A stretch of 64,000 nucleotides of DNA from Nocardioides exalbidus (GTDB lineage Bacteria > Actinomycetota > Actinomycetes > Propionibacteriales > Nocardioidaceae). This document shows, piece by piece, positions 16,607-24,911 of this stretch; position 1 is the stretch's first letter; each line of letters begins with the position of its first letter. Where the stretch lies: positions 682,001 through 746,000 of the forward strand of contig NZ_FNRT01000002.1 in the NCBI RefSeq assembly GCF_900105585.1, in the 5' to 3' direction. Made by a program: the position numbers and the translations under genes. Under the pieces are notes generated by a model that was not told the DNA's origin, did no database searches, and saw only the letters and a program-made list of their open reading frames with translations.

Positions 16607-17083
16607 TCACCTCGTCCATGGGCCGCTCTTGCCGCCGGTCTTGGTCTCGACCCGGATGTCGGTGATGACCGCGGCCTTGTCGACGGCCTTGACCATGTCG
16701 ACGACGGCGAGCGCGGCGACCGAGACGGCGGTCAGCGCCTCCATCTCGACGCCGGTGCGGTCGGTCGTGCGGACGGTCGCGGTGATGTCGACCGACTCGT
16801 CGGTGACCTCGAGGTCGACGGTCACGCCGGAGATGGCCAGCGGGTGGCACAGCGGGATCAGCGCCGGCGTCTGCTTGGCGCCCATGATCCCGGCGATGCG
16901 GGCCACCGCGAGCGCGTCACCCTTCGGCACGCCCTCGCCGCGGAGCAGCTCGACCACCGCGGGGCTGACGAGCACGCGGCCGGACGCGGACGCCGTACGC
17001 GCCGTGACTGCCTTGTCGCCCACGTCGACCATCCGGGCGGCACCGCTCGCGTCGACGTGCGTCAGGCGATCCCCCGGGGTCAC
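16607..17083 (-). CDS. moaC: Cyclic pyranopterin monophosphate synthase MoaC
   Basis: The 158-residue protein has the canonical MoaC motifs: [18 protein letters not shown] at the N-terminus, [35 protein letters not shown] and ETKTGGKSG at the C-terminus. It converts the MoaA product to cyclic pyranopterin monophosphate in molybdenum-cofactor synthesis. It starts with GTG at 17081-17083, one base after the Glp stop. No moaA, moaD or moaE is present nearby. Confidence 0.95.
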   Translation of the reverse strand: MTPGDRLTHVDASGAARMVDVGDKAVTARTASASGRVLVSPAVVELLRGEGVPKGDALAVARIAGIMGAKQTPALIPLCHPLAISGVTVDLEVTDESVDITATVRTTDRTGVEMEALTAVSVAALAVVDMVKAVDKAAVITDIRVETKTGGKSGPWTR

Positions 17084-17084
17084 G

Positions 17085-18341
17085 TCAGAACTCCTCGTCC
17101 AGCTTGCGGATCGCCACCATCTCGCCGGCCGCGATCGCGGTCGTGTCGGCCGGCACCTCGATGAGGCAGTTGGCAGTGGCGAGGTCGCCTATCAGGTGCG
17201 AGCCGTGGCCGCCGACCGGGGACACGAACGTGCCGCCGCGGTCGGAGTCGTAGAGCCCACGCACCATCTGCACCTTGCCGTCGGGCGAGGAGAGGCCGTG
17301 GGTGAGGCGCGCGCGGCTGGTCGGGCGGACGTAGGGCAGCTTGCCCATCATCCGGCGGATCGCGGGCAGCACGAAGGTCTCGAAGGAGACGTAGGACGAG
17401 ACCGGGTTGCCGGGCAACGTGAAGACCGGGGTGGCGTCGTCGCCGACCGTGCCGAAGCCCTGCGGCTTGCCGGGCTGCATGCCGACGCCGCCGAACCACA
17501 TGGTGCCGTGCTGGGACAGTGACTCCTTGACGACGTCGAAGTCGCCCTCGCTGACGCCACCGCTGGTGACGACCAGGTCGGCGCGGACCAGCTGGTCGCT
17601 CAGGGCCTCGGTGAAGGCGTGCGTCTCGTCGGGGACGATGCCGACGCGGTACGCGATGGCACCGGCGGCGCGGGCTGCCGCGGCCAGGAGGTAGGAGTTG
17701 CCGTCATAGATCGAGTCGTGGCCCAGCGGGGTGCCGGGGTCGCGGAGCTCGGAGCCGGTGGAGATGACGACGACGCGCGGCCGGGGACGGGTCCGCACGG
17801 TCGCGCGGCCGACCGCGGCGAGCATGCCGAGGTGGCGCGGGCCGAGGACCGTGCCCTCCTCGAGCAGCATGTCGCCCTCGGCGATGTCGTCGCCGAGCGG
17901 ACGGATGTGCTGGCCGGCGCTGGGTGCCTGCGCGATGCGGACCTGCGCCACGCCGCGGTCGGTCCACTCGTAGGGGACGATCGCGGTGGCGCCGGCCGGC
18001 ACGGGCGCACCGGTCATGATCTTCACGGCGCTGCCGGGCGACAGCGCGAGGATCGAGGACTGGCCGGCGCCGATCTCACCGACGACCGGCAGCACGACCG
18101 GGTCGTCCTCGGTGGCGCCCGCGACGTCCTCGGTGACCACGGCGTAGCCGTCCATCGCGGAGTTGTCGAAGCTCGGCAGGGAGATCGGGGCGACGACGTC
18201 CTCGGCGAGCGCCAGGCCGAGCGCCTCCATCAGCGGCTGCGGGAAGGCCGGCAGCGGGGAGATCGTGGCGAGGATGCGGTCGAGGTAGTCCCCGACGGGG
18301 AGCAGCCCGGGCTGCGCCGGCGGGAAGTCGGGCTCAGCCAT
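17085..18341 (-). CDS. glp: Gephyrin-like molybdotransferase (Glp/MoeA)
   Basis: The 418-residue protein has the MoeA fold: [16 protein letters not shown] in the N-terminal part, then [16 protein letters not shown], a MoCF-biosynthesis domain with [26 protein letters not shown] and [14 protein letters not shown], and a C-terminal beta domain. MoeA inserts molybdate into adenylylated molybdopterin. In corynebacteria a MoeA paralogue, Glp, instead acts in cell division through GlpR. This copy sits in that very arrangement (UDP-glucose pyrophosphorylase before it, RimJ-like and SepX/GlpR after it), but with moaC and moaB inserted, so it may serve both roles. It overlaps the upstream gene by 8 bases. 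Confidence 0.88.
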   Translation of the reverse strand: MAEPDFPPAQPGLLPVGDYLDRILATISPLPAFPQPLMEALGLALAEDVVAPISLPSFDNSAMDGYAVVTEDVAGATEDDPVVLPVVGEIGAGQSSILALSPGSAVKIMTGAPVPAGATAIVPYEWTDRGVAQVRIAQAPSAGQHIRPLGDDIAEGDMLLEEGTVLGPRHLGMLAAVGRATVRTRPRPRVVVISTGSELRDPGTPLGHDSIYDGNSYLLAAAARAAGAIAYRVGIVPDETHAFTEALSDQLVRADLVVTSGGVSEGDFDVVKESLSQHGTMWFGGVGMQPGKPQGFGTVGDDATPVFTLPGNPVSSYVSFETFVLPAIRRMMGKLPYVRPTSRARLTHGLSSPDGKVQMVRGLYDSDRGGTFVSPVGGHGSHLIGDLATANCLIEVPADTTAIAAGEMVAIRKLDEEF

Positions 18342-19737
18342 GCTGCTCCTGCTCGTCGAGGATCGTGCCGCCCTCGACGCGCTGGGCGGAGCTCGCGTTG
18401 AGGGTGACCTCGCCGACGACCTTCACGCCGTGGCCGAAGGTCCAGTCGCCCTCGACGGTGAACGAGTCGGCCTCGCGCAGGGACGGGGCACCTTCGGGGA
18501 ACCGCTTGTCGAAGTCGCCGACCAGCTTGTAGAACTCACCGTCCAGCGAGACGTAGGGAACCTCGTCGCCGGTCTGGTCGAGCACGAAGTCCTTGCCGAT
18601 GTCGTAGACGTCGGAGCGCAGCACCAGCAGGTCGTCGGTGGTCTTCACCGGGACGAACCGGTCGCGGCCGACCTCGATCGTGCGCGCGCCCTCGAAGACC
18701 TCGATCGCGGCGCCCATCGCGGTCTCGACCTGGATCACCTTCGGGGTCGAGGCGTCCGCCGGGTCGAGGTTCTTCACGTTGCGGATCAGCGGCAGGCCGA
18801 GGATCCCGCCGCGCGCGTCCAGCGCGTCGGACATCGCCTGGAGGTCGAACCAGAGGTTGTTGGTCGAGCAGAACTTGTGGCGGCTCAGGTCGGCCAGCGC
18901 CTCCTTGTCCGCCTCGAGCGTCTGGGCGGACTCGCGCAGCACGATGCGGCCGTCGGACTTGCGGCGCGCGAAGTGCCCGCCCTTGCGGTCCGACGGCGTG
19001 CGCCGGACCGCCTCGATCGCGAACGGCGCGCCGCTCTGGGCGAACCAGCCGGCGACCCGCGCATCGGGCACCGCACCGAGGTTGTCGGAGTTGGAGACGA
19101 AGACGTAGCGGAAGCCCTGGTCGACCAGCCGGGCGAGCAGGCCGGTGCCCCTCAGCGCGGTGTAGAGGTCACCGTGGCCGGGCGGGCACCACTCGAGGTC
19201 GGGGGCCTTGGGGTAGGCGGCCGGCATCAGGTCGGCCTCGAGGAGCTTGGGCTCCTTGTTCTGTAGGAACTCCAGCGGCAGGCCGTCGACGGGCAGCGCG
19301 TCGTAGCGCTCGAGCGCGGCCATCGTGTCGGCCGAGGTGCGGAAGGAGTTCATGAACAGCAGCGGCAGCGTCGCGTCGTACTCCTGGCGGAGGTGGAGCA
19401 CCTGCCGGGCGATGATGTCGAGGAAGCTGAGCCCGCGGCGCACGCAGAGCAGCGACTTCGCGCGCTCCATGCCCATGCTCGTGCCGAGGCCGCCGTTGAG
19501 CTTGATGACGGCGGTCTTGCGGATCGCGTCGGCGGCGACGTCGTGGGGCACCTCGACGTCGGCCAGCGCCTCCATGTCGAGCGGGTCGATGGTGTCCTCG
19601 GCGATCATGCCGGTCTCACCGTGCTCGAGGAGCCGGTAGTAGTGCGCGAAGGTGTCGATCGCGACCTCGTCCACCCCGGCCGCACGCATCTTCTCGCGCG
19701 CCAGGGCGAGGCCCTGGGCATTGCCCTTGCTTCCCAT
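18334..19737 (-). CDS. UTP-glucose-1-phosphate uridylyltransferase (UDPGP family)
   Basis: The 467-residue protein belongs to the eukaryotic-type UDPGP family rather than the short bacterial GalU type. It has KLNGGLGTSMGMERAKSLL at about residues 79-97 (nucleotide loop), PGHGDLYTALRGTG, and a left-handed beta-helix-like C-terminus (GDWTFGHGVKVVGEVTLN). It makes UDP-glucose for cell-wall and storage sugars. I chose ATG 19735-19737 (MGSKGNAQG) because the upstream open frame runs into the divergent cyclo-ligase gene. The 22-base gap to that gene must hold both promoters or leaderless starts. Confidence 0.9.
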   Translation of the reverse strand: MGSKGNAQGLALAREKMRAAGVDEVAIDTFAHYYRLLEHGETGMIAEDTIDPLDMEALADVEVPHDVAADAIRKTAVIKLNGGLGTSMGMERAKSLLCVRRGLSFLDIIARQVLHLRQEYDATLPLLFMNSFRTSADTMAALERYDALPVDGLPLEFLQNKEPKLLEADLMPAAYPKAPDLEWCPPGHGDLYTALRGTGLLARLVDQGFRYVFVSNSDNLGAVPDARVAGWFAQSGAPFAIEAVRRTPSDRKGGHFARRKSDGRIVLRESAQTLEADKEALADLSRHKFCSTNNLWFDLQAMSDALDARGGILGLPLIRNVKNLDPADASTPKVIQVETAMGAAIEVFEGARTIEVGRDRFVPVKTTDDLLVLRSDVYDIGKDFVLDQTGDEVPYVSLDGEFYKLVGDFDKRFPEGAPSLREADSFTVEGDWTFGHGVKVVGEVTLNASSAQRVEGGTILDEQEQHG

Positions 19738-19759
19738 GCTTCGATCGTAGGCTGCTGGG

Positions 19760-20374
19760 GTGGACTCGCCACATCCCGGTGTTAGCACGGTCACCAAGGA
19801 CGCCCTGCGCGACCAGCTGCGCGCTGCCCGCAAGCGCCGCCCGCTCGAGGCCGCGGCCGGTTTCGCGGCCTCCGTCGCGGAGGTCGCGACGGAGTGGTCG
19901 GAGGTACGACGGGCCGCGACCGTGGCTGCCTACGTCTCCGTCGGCAGCGAGCCCGGCACCGGCCTCCTGCTCGACGCGCTGGTCGCCGCCGGCAAGCGGG
20001 TGCTGCTGCCGGTCCTCATGCCCGACAACGACCTCGACTGGGGTGTCTACACCGGTCCTGACAGCATCATGAAGGCAGCTCGCGGTCTCTACGAGCCGAG
20101 CGGAGCGCGACTCGGCCTCGACGCGATCCGAACTGCCGACATGGTGCTCGTCCCCGGGCTCGCCGTCTCCTCGACCGGCGAGCGGATGGGCCAGGGCGGC
20201 GGGTCCTACGACCGCGCGCTCACCCGGATCACGCCCGGGACCCCCGTCGCCGTGGTGCTGTACGACGACGAGGTCGGGGTCGTCGTGCCCACCGAGCCCC
20301 ACGACCTGCCGGTCGACTTCGCGCTGACGGCGGGCGGCGTCGTACCTCTGCGGGAGTCACCGGATATCCGGTGA
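19760..20374 (+). CDS. 5-formyltetrahydrofolate cyclo-ligase
   Basis: The 204-residue protein has the family motifs: KDALRDQLRAARKRRP at the N-terminus, RVLLPVLMPDNDLDW, GLYEPSG, ADMVLVPGLAVSSTGERMGQGGGSYDRAL (residues about 129-157) and DDEVGVVVPTEPHD. It converts 5-formyl-THF to 5,10-methenyl-THF with ATP. It begins with GTG at 19760. Its last codons (SPDIR) and stop lie inside the palindrome of the repeat module that begins at 20357, so the coding end is set by that element. Confidence 0.9.
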   Translation: MDSPHPGVSTVTKDALRDQLRAARKRRPLEAAAGFAASVAEVATEWSEVRRAATVAAYVSVGSEPGTGLLLDALVAAGKRVLLPVLMPDNDLDWGVYTGPDSIMKAARGLYEPSGARLGLDAIRTADMVLVPGLAVSSTGERMGQGGGSYDRALTRITPGTPVAVVLYDDEVGVVVPTEPHDLPVDFALTAGGVVPLRESPDIR

Positions 20375-20438
20375 GACTCCCGCTTGTCGGCCGAGATCTG
20401 GGCCGACAAGCGGGGTGGTCACCGGATATCCGGTGACC
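20357..20438. repeat. Palindromic convergent-end module, copy A
   Basis: Three dyads follow one another. TCACCGGATATCCGGTGA occurs at 20357-20374 (an 18-bp perfect palindrome that holds the cyclo-ligase stop). CCCGCTTGTCGGCC (20379-20392) pairs with GGCCGACAAGCGGG (20401-20414), a 14-bp stem with an 8-base loop. The same 18-bp palindrome recurs at 20419-20436. The stem and one palindrome recur at 47302-47360. It lies between two convergent genes and probably stops transcription from both sides. Confidence 0.8.
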
Positions 20439-20445
20439 GCCGCCG

Positions 20446-23070
20446 CTACTCGGCGACGAGCGGCGTCAGCACGAGGGTGTCCTCGGCCGAGGCGAGGACC
20501 GCGTCGCGGCTGAACGGCCAGGCGAGCGTCTCGCCGTCGACGTAGAGCTCGGTCTGGTCGGAGTAGTGCGAGGACGCCGGGTGGCCGGAGACCCCGGTGA
20601 GGTTGATCCAGCGCGAGTCGTCGAAGTCGGCCATCGAGATGACCATCCGCATCGACGGCGCGGCGGTGACGTCGTAGCCGTCGACGGCGTTCCACGAGGT
20701 CGCGTCCACGATCGAGGAGCCGCCGCCGACCTTCCAGCCGTCGCGGTTGAAGAGCCGCTCGACGAGCCCGACGCCCGACTCGCCGAGGGTCGCGTTGTGG
20801 AGGTTCATCCGGTGCAGCCGGCCCCACTCCCACAGCTGCGGGTCGCGCGCCTGGCGGCGGGTGAGCTCGTCGCGGGCGTCGAGCAGCGCCTGGCGCAGGA
20901 TGTCGTCGCGGGTCTCGACCTCGTCGGTCCCGGCGTCGTCCCACCACGGCCCGGCGGGCTCGGTCAGCATCCGGCCGACGACCAGGAACCACCGGTCCCC
21001 GCCGTCGGGCCAGGTGCGCTGACGCAGCTCGTCGTGGAAGGTGAGGTCGAGCAGGTTGCGCCACACCACGTTGAAGTACGCCGCGGGCGCGCTGTCGGCC
21101 GGTGAGGTGAAGTCCCAGTCGCGCAGCAGGTCCTGGGCGTTGCGGTAGTAGCCGCCCGGGACGTCGAGGTCGAGCAGGTAGGGCACCAGGGTCTCGGCCA
21201 TGGGGTTGGTCGTGTCGAGCTGCAGCGCCGACATCTCGGCCACCGACAGCTCACCCTCCTCGGTCAGCACGTCGCGGATCCGCGTCGAGCGGTAGCCGTA
21301 GTCCCAGTCCTTGGTGAGCAGGTAGGGGTAGCGCTCGTCGATGACCGCCTGGTTGGCGGTCGCGATGAACCCCTCCTCCGGGTCGAGGACGCTGGGCAGG
21401 CCGTCGAACGGGATGTCCTCGCCCGTCCAGTCGTTGGCGCTGTTCCAGCCCTCGACCGGCAGCGTGCCGTCGTTGCCGCCGCCGCGGATCGGCACCCGCC
21501 CGGGCGCCTGGTAGCCGATGTGGCCGTCGCGGTCGGCGTAGACCAGGTTCTGCGACGGCACCGAGAAGTCGGCGGCCGCGTCGCGGAACGAGTCCCAGTC
21601 GCTCGCGCGATTGAGCTCGAGGATGGCGTCGGCGGTCGGGGCCGGATCGAGCGCGGTCCACGCCAGCGCGACGGCGTACCCGCTCCCCCGGTCGCCGTCG
21701 TCGTCGGCGGGCGCGTTGGCACCGACGGTCGCGAACTCCGACGACACGTCGCTGATGAGCGGCCCGTGCACGGTCTCGCGGACCCGCAGCGACACATCGT
21801 CCTGCCCGCGCACCTCGATCGTCTCGGTGCGCACCTGCATCGGCTCGGTGGTGTCGTCGCGGACGTAGCGGTCGTCGCCCTCGGTCTTCTCCAGGAAGAG
21901 GTCGGTGACGTCCGGGCCGAGGTTGGTGAAGCCCCAGGCGATGTCGGCGTTGTGGCCGATGATCACGCCGGGCACGCCGGAGAAGGTGAAGCCCGCGGTG
22001 TCGAGGGTGCAGTCGTCGGACACCTCGCGGCAGTGCAGGCCCATCTGCATCCAGATGCCCGGCTGGCTGACGCCGAGGTGCGGGTCGTTGGCCAGGATCG
22101 GCATGCCGGTGGAGCTGTGCTCGCCGTCGACGACCCACGAGTTGCTGCCGAGCCCGCGGCCCTTGCCGAGCAGGTCGGGCATCGCCTCGACGCTCTCCTG
22201 CACGCGCTCGAGCGCCTCGACGACGCCCTGGGGGTACGCCGGTCGCCGCGGGTTGCGCGTCCCGTTGGACGTCGCGTTCTGCTCGAAGACGCCGTCGACC
22301 ACGCCCCCGCCCGAGACGATCGGCGGGTGCTCGTCGTAGGGGTAGTCGGGCCAGAGCTGGGCGATCTCGGCGTCGGTGTGGTCGAGGGAGAGCAGCACCC
22401 GGTCGACCTCGGCGTCCATGTTGCCGCGCAGGTCCCACGCCATCGCCTTGAGCCAGGCGAGGGAGTCGATGGGGTCCCACTCCTCGGGCGTGTAGTCGAG
22501 GCCGGTCAGCCCGAGCACGGCGTACTCCGCCGACAGCTCCGAGGGCGAGCGCTCGGCGATGTAGGCGTTGACCCCGTCGGCGTACGACATCAGCGCGTCG
22601 CGCGTGGCGGGCTGCAGGAGCGCCCACTCCTGCTCGGCGACCCGGCGCCAGCCCATCGTGCGGATCATCTTGTCGGTCTCGAGCGTGGTGTCGCCGAACA
22701 TCTCCGAGAGCCGGCCGGCCGTGACGTGGCGGCGGAAGTCCATCTCGAAGAACCGCTCGGAGGCGTGGACCCAGCCCTGGGCGAACATCAGGTCGGCGTC
22801 GGTGTCGGCGTAGACCTGCGGGATGCCGTGGGCGTCCCTGATCACCTCGACCGGCCCGGTGATGCCGGGCACCTCCACCTCGCCGGACGTCTGCGGCAGC
22901 GGACGGCGCACGACGACCACGGCAGCCGCCGCGAGCACCAGCAGCAGGATCACCAGCCCGAGGGCGGTCCACGCGGTCCAGCGCACGGCGCGGGGCGCGC
23001 GCCGGAAGGTCTGCCACCAGTTGATCCGCGGCAGCGGGGTGTCGGTCTCGGGGGCAGACGTCTCGCTCAT
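20446..23070 (-). CDS. Membrane-anchored penicillin acylase family protein (Ntn hydrolase)
   Basis: The 874-residue protein begins with a short cytoplasmic tail and a membrane helix (about residues 35-54), followed by the acylase alpha region (VIRDAHGIPQVYADTDADLM, GWVHASERFFEMDF). The autoproteolytic site is LGSNSWVVDG: Gly308-Ser309, where Ser309 would become the N-terminal nucleophile of the beta chain. ANDPHLGV and further beta-chain motifs follow. The family hydrolyses amide bonds of penicillins, cephalosporins or acyl-homoserine lactones; the substrate is not predictable here. The ATG at 23068-23070 gives a normal family start. It is convergent with the cyclo-ligase gene across the repeat module. 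Confidence 0.87.
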   Translation of the reverse strand: MSETSAPETDTPLPRINWWQTFRRAPRAVRWTAWTALGLVILLLVLAAAAVVVVRRPLPQTSGEVEVPGITGPVEVIRDAHGIPQVYADTDADLMFAQGWVHASERFFEMDFRRHVTAGRLSEMFGDTTLETDKMIRTMGWRRVAEQEWALLQPATRDALMSYADGVNAYIAERSPSELSAEYAVLGLTGLDYTPEEWDPIDSLAWLKAMAWDLRGNMDAEVDRVLLSLDHTDAEIAQLWPDYPYDEHPPIVSGGGVVDGVFEQNATSNGTRNPRRPAYPQGVVEALERVQESVEAMPDLLGKGRGLGSNSWVVDGEHSSTGMPILANDPHLGVSQPGIWMQMGLHCREVSDDCTLDTAGFTFSGVPGVIIGHNADIAWGFTNLGPDVTDLFLEKTEGDDRYVRDDTTEPMQVRTETIEVRGQDDVSLRVRETVHGPLISDVSSEFATVGANAPADDDGDRGSGYAVALAWTALDPAPTADAILELNRASDWDSFRDAAADFSVPSQNLVYADRDGHIGYQAPGRVPIRGGGNDGTLPVEGWNSANDWTGEDIPFDGLPSVLDPEEGFIATANQAVIDERYPYLLTKDWDYGYRSTRIRDVLTEEGELSVAEMSALQLDTTNPMAETLVPYLLDLDVPGGYYRNAQDLLRDWDFTSPADSAPAAYFNVVWRNLLDLTFHDELRQRTWPDGGDRWFLVVGRMLTEPAGPWWDDAGTDEVETRDDILRQALLDARDELTRRQARDPQLWEWGRLHRMNLHNATLGESGVGLVERLFNRDGWKVGGGSSIVDATSWNAVDGYDVTAAPSMRMVISMADFDDSRWINLTGVSGHPASSHYSDQTELYVDGETLAWPFSRDAVLASAEDTLVLTPLVAE

Positions 23071-23172
23071 CACTGGGCATTGTGCCGTACCATTGGCAGT
23101 CGATCCGCCTGAGTGCCAGCGCGTCGCGCCGGCCCCGGCAGAGTCCCTCCCTGTCGCTCTCGAAGGACCCAC

Positions 23173-23511
23173 ATGCCCACCTACCAGTACGCCTGCACCG
23201 AGTGTGGGCACGCGTTCGAGCAGTTCCAGAGCTTCAGCGACGACGCGCTGACCGTCTGCCCCGTGTGCGACGGCAAGCTGCGCAAGGTCTTCAACGCCGT
23301 CGGCGTGGTCTTCAAGGGCTCGGGCTTCTACCGCACCGACTCCCGCTCGACCTCCTCGTCCTCCGACACCGCGTCGTCGAGCACGAAGAGCTCGGACTCC
23401 TCCTCCAGCGGCACGGGCTCCGACTCGTCCGGCTCCTCCTCGTCGTCGACGTCCACCAGCAGCTCCACCTCGTCGTCCTCGTCGTCCTCGTCGTCGTCCT
23501 CCTCCGACTGA
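23173..23511 (+). CDS. FmdB-family zinc ribbon protein with serine-rich tail
   Basis: This 112-residue protein starts MPTYQYACTECGHAFEQFQ and has two Cys pairs, CTEC (8-11) and CPVC (29-32), making the zinc ribbon of the FmdB family. VFKGSGFYRTD follows as usual. From residue 53 on it is an extreme low-complexity tail of Ser with Thr, Asp and Gly, far longer than the core needs. The function of FmdB-type ribbons is not settled (regulatory or RNA/protein binding). The ATG at 23173 has GAAGGA upstream. Confidence 0.85.
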   Translation: MPTYQYACTECGHAFEQFQSFSDDALTVCPVCDGKLRKVFNAVGVVFKGSGFYRTDSRSTSSSSDTASSSTKSSDSSSSGTGSDSSGSSSSSTSTSSSTSSSSSSSSSSSSD

Positions 23512-23512
23512 C

Positions 23513-23535
23513 GGCCCACCGCCTGCGGGTGGGCC
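23513..23535 (+). terminator. Hairpin after the FmdB-type gene
   Basis: GGCCCACC (23513-23520) and GGTGGGCC (23528-23535) make an 8-bp stem with a 7-base loop directly behind the stop codon. Confidence 0.7.
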
Positions 23536-23585
23536 CCTGTGGAGAGCCCGAGCGGCACGAGGCCCGTCCGGCCTAGCGTCGTCGG

Positions 23586-24218
23586 ATGCTCCCGGGACTC
23601 CCACCGACCCGACGCCGGCTGCGGGCCGTACGTCACCAGCTGCGGCGCCGTCGCCGGCTGGTCGCCGCCTGCCTGACCGGGATCGCGGCCCTCGCCGCCA
23701 TCCGTGCGGTCGCGCCGCCGCCACCCGACACCGTGGCCGTGCTGGTCGCTGCTCGTGACCTCCCGTCGGGCACCCGGCTCGGCGACCGCGACCTCGTCCG
23801 GCGCGACTACCCCGCCGACCTCGCTCCCTCCGGAGCGGCCAGCGAGGCGGTCGGTCGCGTCCTGGCTGCCCCGATCGGGCGGGGCGAGGTGCTGACCGAC
23901 GCCCGGGTGGTGGGCCCGGGACTGGCCGAGGCCCAGCCCGGCGACACGGTCCTGCCGGTCCGGCTGCCCGACGCCGGGATGGCGACGCTCCTCAGGCCGG
24001 GCGACGTGGTCGACCTGCTCGCCACCGATCCGGGGACCGGCACCGCCACCACCGTCGCGCGCGACGTGACCGTCCTCGCCACGCCCGGCGACGTGCCCGA
24101 GGGGCCGGCCGGCGGCTCCGGCGGCGCCCTCGTCGTGGTCGGTGCGTCTGCCCAGGAAGCCGTGGAGATCACGTCCGCGGCGCTGTCACAGTTCCTGACC
24201 GTGTCGTGGGAGCGATAG
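23586..24218 (+). CDS. SAF-domain protein (CpaB/RcpC-like)
   Basis: The 210-residue protein has an Arg-rich N-terminus (residues 1-24), a membrane or signal segment (25-43) and a SAF domain VLVAARDLPSGTRLGDRDLVRRDYP (about 51-75), followed by PIGRGEVLTDARVV and the RcpC-like DTVLPVRLPDAGMATLLRPGDVVDLLA. CpaB/RcpC proteins belong to Flp/Tad pilus assembly, but no other pilus gene is in the window, so it may be an orphan or have another envelope role. The ATG at 23586 follows the FmdB terminator by about 50 bases. Confidence 0.78.
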   Translation: MLPGLPPTRRRLRAVRHQLRRRRRLVAACLTGIAALAAIRAVAPPPPDTVAVLVAARDLPSGTRLGDRDLVRRDYPADLAPSGAASEAVGRVLAAPIGRGEVLTDARVVGPGLAEAQPGDTVLPVRLPDAGMATLLRPGDVVDLLATDPGTGTATTVARDVTVLATPGDVPEGPAGGSGGALVVVGASAQEAVEITSAALSQFLTVSWER

Positions 24219-24270
24219 CGTTCTGCCATTCACTCAGTCGGCCTCTCGGGGCCTAGCAAGAGGGAGCACC

Positions 24271-24624
24271 ATGACTGGTTTCAGGAACTTCATCCTCAAG
24301 GGCAACTTGATCGAGATCGCCACCGGTCTGATCATGGCCCTCTCGTTCGCAGCAGTGACCACGACCTTCACCGAATGGCTCACCGGACTCCTGCCCGACA
24401 CGACCTCCGATGTCTTCGGCACCGCGCCCCAGAGCTTCGGCGCCTTCCTCAACGCGGTGATCTCGTTCCTCATCCTCGCCGCGATCGTCTACTTCTTCGT
24501 GATCACGCCTTACACGAAGGCCAAGGAGCGCTTCTTCCCCGACAAGCCGGAGGGCACCCCGGCGGACATCGCACTCCTGGAGGAGATCCGCGACCTGCTC
24601 AAGGCGCAGCGCCCCACCGCCTGA
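24271..24624 (+). CDS. mscL: Large-conductance mechanosensitive channel (MscL) family protein
   Basis: The 117-residue protein has MscL organisation: FRNFILKGNLIEIATGLIM (first helix), a short periplasmic loop, a second helix FGAFLNAVISFLILAAIVYFFVI and a cytoplasmic tail ending ALLEEIRDLLKAQ. GGGAG precedes the ATG. The pore helix departs from the usual glycine pattern (normally G.I.G.AFG): here it reads ATGLIMALSFAAV, so the gating tension may differ. It is followed by a strong terminator. The family protects against hypo-osmotic shock. Confidence 0.85.
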   Translation: MTGFRNFILKGNLIEIATGLIMALSFAAVTTTFTEWLTGLLPDTTSDVFGTAPQSFGAFLNAVISFLILAAIVYFFVITPYTKAKERFFPDKPEGTPADIALLEEIRDLLKAQRPTA

Positions 24625-24653
24625 GGGCGTCGTACGACCCAGGCTCCACACGC

Positions 24654-24691
24654 ACGAACGGCCCGCCCCGGGAGGGAGGCGGGCCGTTCGT
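24654..24691. terminator. Bidirectional hairpin between mscL and the LCP operon
   Basis: ACGAACGGCCCGCC (24654-24667) and GGCGGGCCGTTCGT (24678-24691) form a perfect 14-bp stem with a 10-base loop. It lies between the convergent mscL gene and the 66-residue minus-strand gene. Confidence 0.8.
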
Positions 24692-24710
24692 CATGTCCGG
24701 GGCGAGGCGC

Positions 24711-24911
24711 TCAGCCGTGGTGCGGCGGCACCTGCTCGCGGTACCACGCATCACCCTTGCCGGAGCGGTCCTCGCGGGCGTCGGTGTCGTCGGAGGTCTG
24801 CTCGTGCGTGCTGTCGCCGAAGACCGCGGCCAGGCGCCGGCGCCGCTTCCACTGGGGTTCGACCTCGGGCTCCTGCTCCGGAGCACCCTGCTCGTCGGAG
24901 CGGTCGCTCAT
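24711..24911 (-). CDS. Hypothetical 66-residue hydrophilic protein
   Basis: It is a small, charged protein, SDRSDEQGAPEQEPEVEPQWKRRRRLAAVFGDSTH..., ending AWYREQVPPHHG, with no membrane segment. It starts with an ATG (24909-24911) that overlaps the LCP stop by 4 bases, so translation is coupled to the LCP gene. I do not recognise a family. The KRRRRLAAVFGD stretch resembles short actinobacterial proteins found behind LCP genes, but that is only an impression. Confidence 0.6.
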   Translation of the reverse strand: MSDRSDEQGAPEQEPEVEPQWKRRRRLAAVFGDSTHEQTSDDTDAREDRSGKGDAWYREQVPPHHG

